6,836 nt of DNA from Bacteroidales bacterium (lineage in GTDB: Bacteria > Bacteroidota > Bacteroidia > Bacteroidales > P3), in the NCBI GenBank assembly GCA_017560705.1, contig JAFZEK010000189.1, forward strand, positions 1-6,836, written 5' to 3'. This document shows positions 5,532-6,836 of this stretch, one piece after another. Each line of letters begins with the position of its first letter. Positions within the stretch are counted from its first letter, which is position 1. The notes beneath the pieces were generated by a model. It did no database searches. It saw only the letters and a list, made by a program, of their open reading frames with translations, and was not told the DNA's origin. A program made the position numbers and the translations under genes.

Positions 5532-6836
5532 ATGGAATTACCATTTGCAGAATCTTACAAAATTAAAATGGTTGAGCCTTTACGCAAATCTACTCGCGAA
5601 GAACGCGAAAAATGGATTAAAGATGCTCACTACAATTTATTTGGTTTAAAATCTAGTCAAGTTTATATCGATTGTATCACCGACTCTGGTACAGGTGCTA
5701 TGAGCGACCGCCAATGGGCTGCCATGATGACTGGTGATGAAAGCTACGCAGGTGCTTCTTCTTTCTTCCACTTGAAAGAAACTATCACTCGCCTTACAGG
5801 TTTTGAATGGGTTATACCTACTCACCAAGGTCGTGCTGCCGAAAACGTATTGTTCAGCTATCTTGTAAAAGAAGGTGACTATGTTCCAGGTAACTCTCAC
5901 TTCGATACTACTAAAGGTCACATCGAAGGTCGTCAAGCTTTTGCAGTAGACTGCACTATCGACGAAGCTAAAAATACTCAACTTGAATTGCCTTTCAAAG
6001 GTAATGTTGATTTGAAAAAATTGGAACAAGTTCTTATCGAAAAAGGCGATAAAGTTCCTTTCATCATCATGACTATCACCAACAACACTGCCGGTGGTCA
6101 ACCTGTATCTATGGAAAACCTACGTGGTGTTCGTGCTTTGGCCGACAAATATGGCAAACGCGTTGTTTTCGACTCTGCTCGTTTTGTTGAAAACGCTTAC
6201 TTCATAAGAACTCGCGAAGAAGGTTATGGCGACAAAACCATAAAAGAAATTTGCCGCGAAATGTTCTCTTTGGCCGATGGTATGACTATGTCGTCGAAAA
6301 AAGACGGTTTAGTAAACATGGGTGGTTTTATAGCTACTAAACACGAAGAATGGTACGAAGGTGCTAAAGGTTTCTGTATTCGTTACGAAGGTTTCCTTAC
6401 TTATGGTGGTATGAACGGCCGCGATATGGACGCTCTTGCTGTAGGTCTTGACGAAAACACTGAACTTGAAACTGTTGAAACTCGTATCAAACAAGTTCAA
6501 TACTTGGCTGCTCGCTTAGACGAATTTGGTATTCCTTACCAACGCCCTGTAGGTGGACACGCTTTGTTTATCGATGCTTCGTTGGTTCTTACCAATGTTC
6601 CTAAAGAAGAGTTCCCTGCTCAAACTTTGGCTATCGAACTTTACAAAGAAGCCGGTGTACGTGGATGCGAAATTGGTTACATTCTTGCCGACCGCGACCC
6701 TGTAACTCGCGAAAACCGTTTTGGTGGTCTTGACCTTCTTCGTTTGTGTATCGCTCGTCGTACTTACACTAACAACCACATGGACGTTATCGCTGTGGCT
6801 CTTAAAAATGTTTTCGATCGTCGTAACGAAATCAAA
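5532..6836 (+). CDS. tnaA: Tryptophanase (tryptophan indole-lyase), 3' end cut by the window
   Basis: This PLP enzyme of the beta-eliminating lyase family splits L-tryptophan into indole, pyruvate and ammonia in the cytoplasm. The frame gives 435 residues with no stop, so roughly the last 20-35 are missing (family about 456-471). Visible: DSGTGAMSD (51-59), GDESYAG (68-74), PTHQGRAAEN (96-105), TNNTAGGQPVS (183-193, Asn185), FDSARF (213-218, Asp214 and Arg217), the PLP lysine Lys257 in MSSKKDG, and Arg404, the likely carboxylate binder. Asp125 in FDTTKGH and Ile381 in CEIG match tryptophanase; tyrosine phenol-lyase has Thr and Arg there. The usual Ile-Pro-Arg after Arg404 reads Ile-Ala-Arg. 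Codons are strongly biased (GGT, GAA, GCT, CGT/CGC), unlike the neighbouring genes, which suggests high expression. It is transcribed divergently from ribD. Confidence 0.95.
   Translation, partial: MELPFAESYKIKMVEPLRKSTREEREKWIKDAHYNLFGLKSSQVYIDCITDSGTGAMSDRQWAAMMTGDESYAGASSFFHLKETITRLTGFEWVIPTHQGRAAENVLFSYLVKEGDYVPGNSHFDTTKGHIEGRQAFAVDCTIDEAKNTQLELPFKGNVDLKKLEQVLIEKGDKVPFIIMTITNNTAGGQPVSMENLRGVRALADKYGKRVVFDSARFVENAYFIRTREEGYGDKTIKEICREMFSLADGMTMSSKKDGLVNMGGFIATKHEEWYEGAKGFCIRYEGFLTYGGMNGRDMDALAVGLDENTELETVETRIKQVQYLAARLDEFGIPYQRPVGGHALFIDASLVLTNVPKEEFPAQTLAIELYKEAGVRGCEIGYILADRDPVTRENRFGGLDLLRLCIARRTYTNNHMDVIAVALKNVFDRRNEIK

Noticed and set aside
5646..6779. Three long minus-strand open frames opposite tnaA
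   Set aside because: They are antisense shadows caused by the biased codon use of tnaA. They are Phe/Thr/Ser/Val-rich, have no family motif and lie over a clearly real gene.
5532..6836. Tyrosine phenol-lyase instead of tryptophanase
   Set aside because: The two residues that mark phenol-lyase specificity (Thr and Arg) are Asp125 and Ile381 here, as in tryptophanase.

Overview
The window looks like chromosomal DNA of an AT-rich member of the Bacteroidota, most likely Bacteroidales. Three things point there. Close matches to the Bacteroidota promoter consensus (TTTG, 19 bp, TAnnTTTG) occur in front of genes. The starts are AT-rich, with no clear Shine-Dalgarno sequence. The protein sequences are of Bacteroides type, most clearly the tryptophanase, which I recognise from memory of the Bacteroides enzyme. 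Genus and species cannot be told from this sequence.

Layout from left to right: (1) the last 87 codons of an unrecognised plus-strand gene (1-265). (2) A plus-strand gene for a membrane-anchored SIMPL/DUF541 protein (414-1121). (3) A 283-bp convergent intergenic region with two terminator-like hairpins, one a perfect 19-bp inverted repeat that can work in both directions. (4) A minus-strand cluster, in transcription order ribD (start 5194), a YigZ/IMPACT-family gene (4105-3494), an MBL-fold hydrolase (3375-2734) and folC (2715-1405). (5) A 337-bp divergent regulatory region (5195-5531) with one candidate promoter for ribD, two good candidate promoters facing tnaA and a possible 26-codon leader ORF. 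(6) tnaA, a tryptophanase gene on the plus strand (5532 to the right edge), lacking only its last few codons.

The minus-strand genes are probably one operon. Gaps are 42, 118 and 18 bp, and the 118-bp gap may hold a second promoter. The operon joins riboflavin synthesis (RibD) and folate synthesis/polyglutamylation (FolC), two vitamin pathways that both start from GTP, with two housekeeping proteins of less certain role. Tryptophanase is a separate catabolic function that turns tryptophan into indole, pyruvate and ammonia. Its active-site residues argue for tryptophanase rather than tyrosine phenol-lyase.

I see no mobile element, CRISPR array, tRNA, rRNA or defence system. The genes are ordinary; the most interesting part is the tnaA leader region. 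It has two promoters with identical 19-bp spacing and a short ORF without tryptophan codons, so a TnaC-type mechanism is not supported by the sequence.
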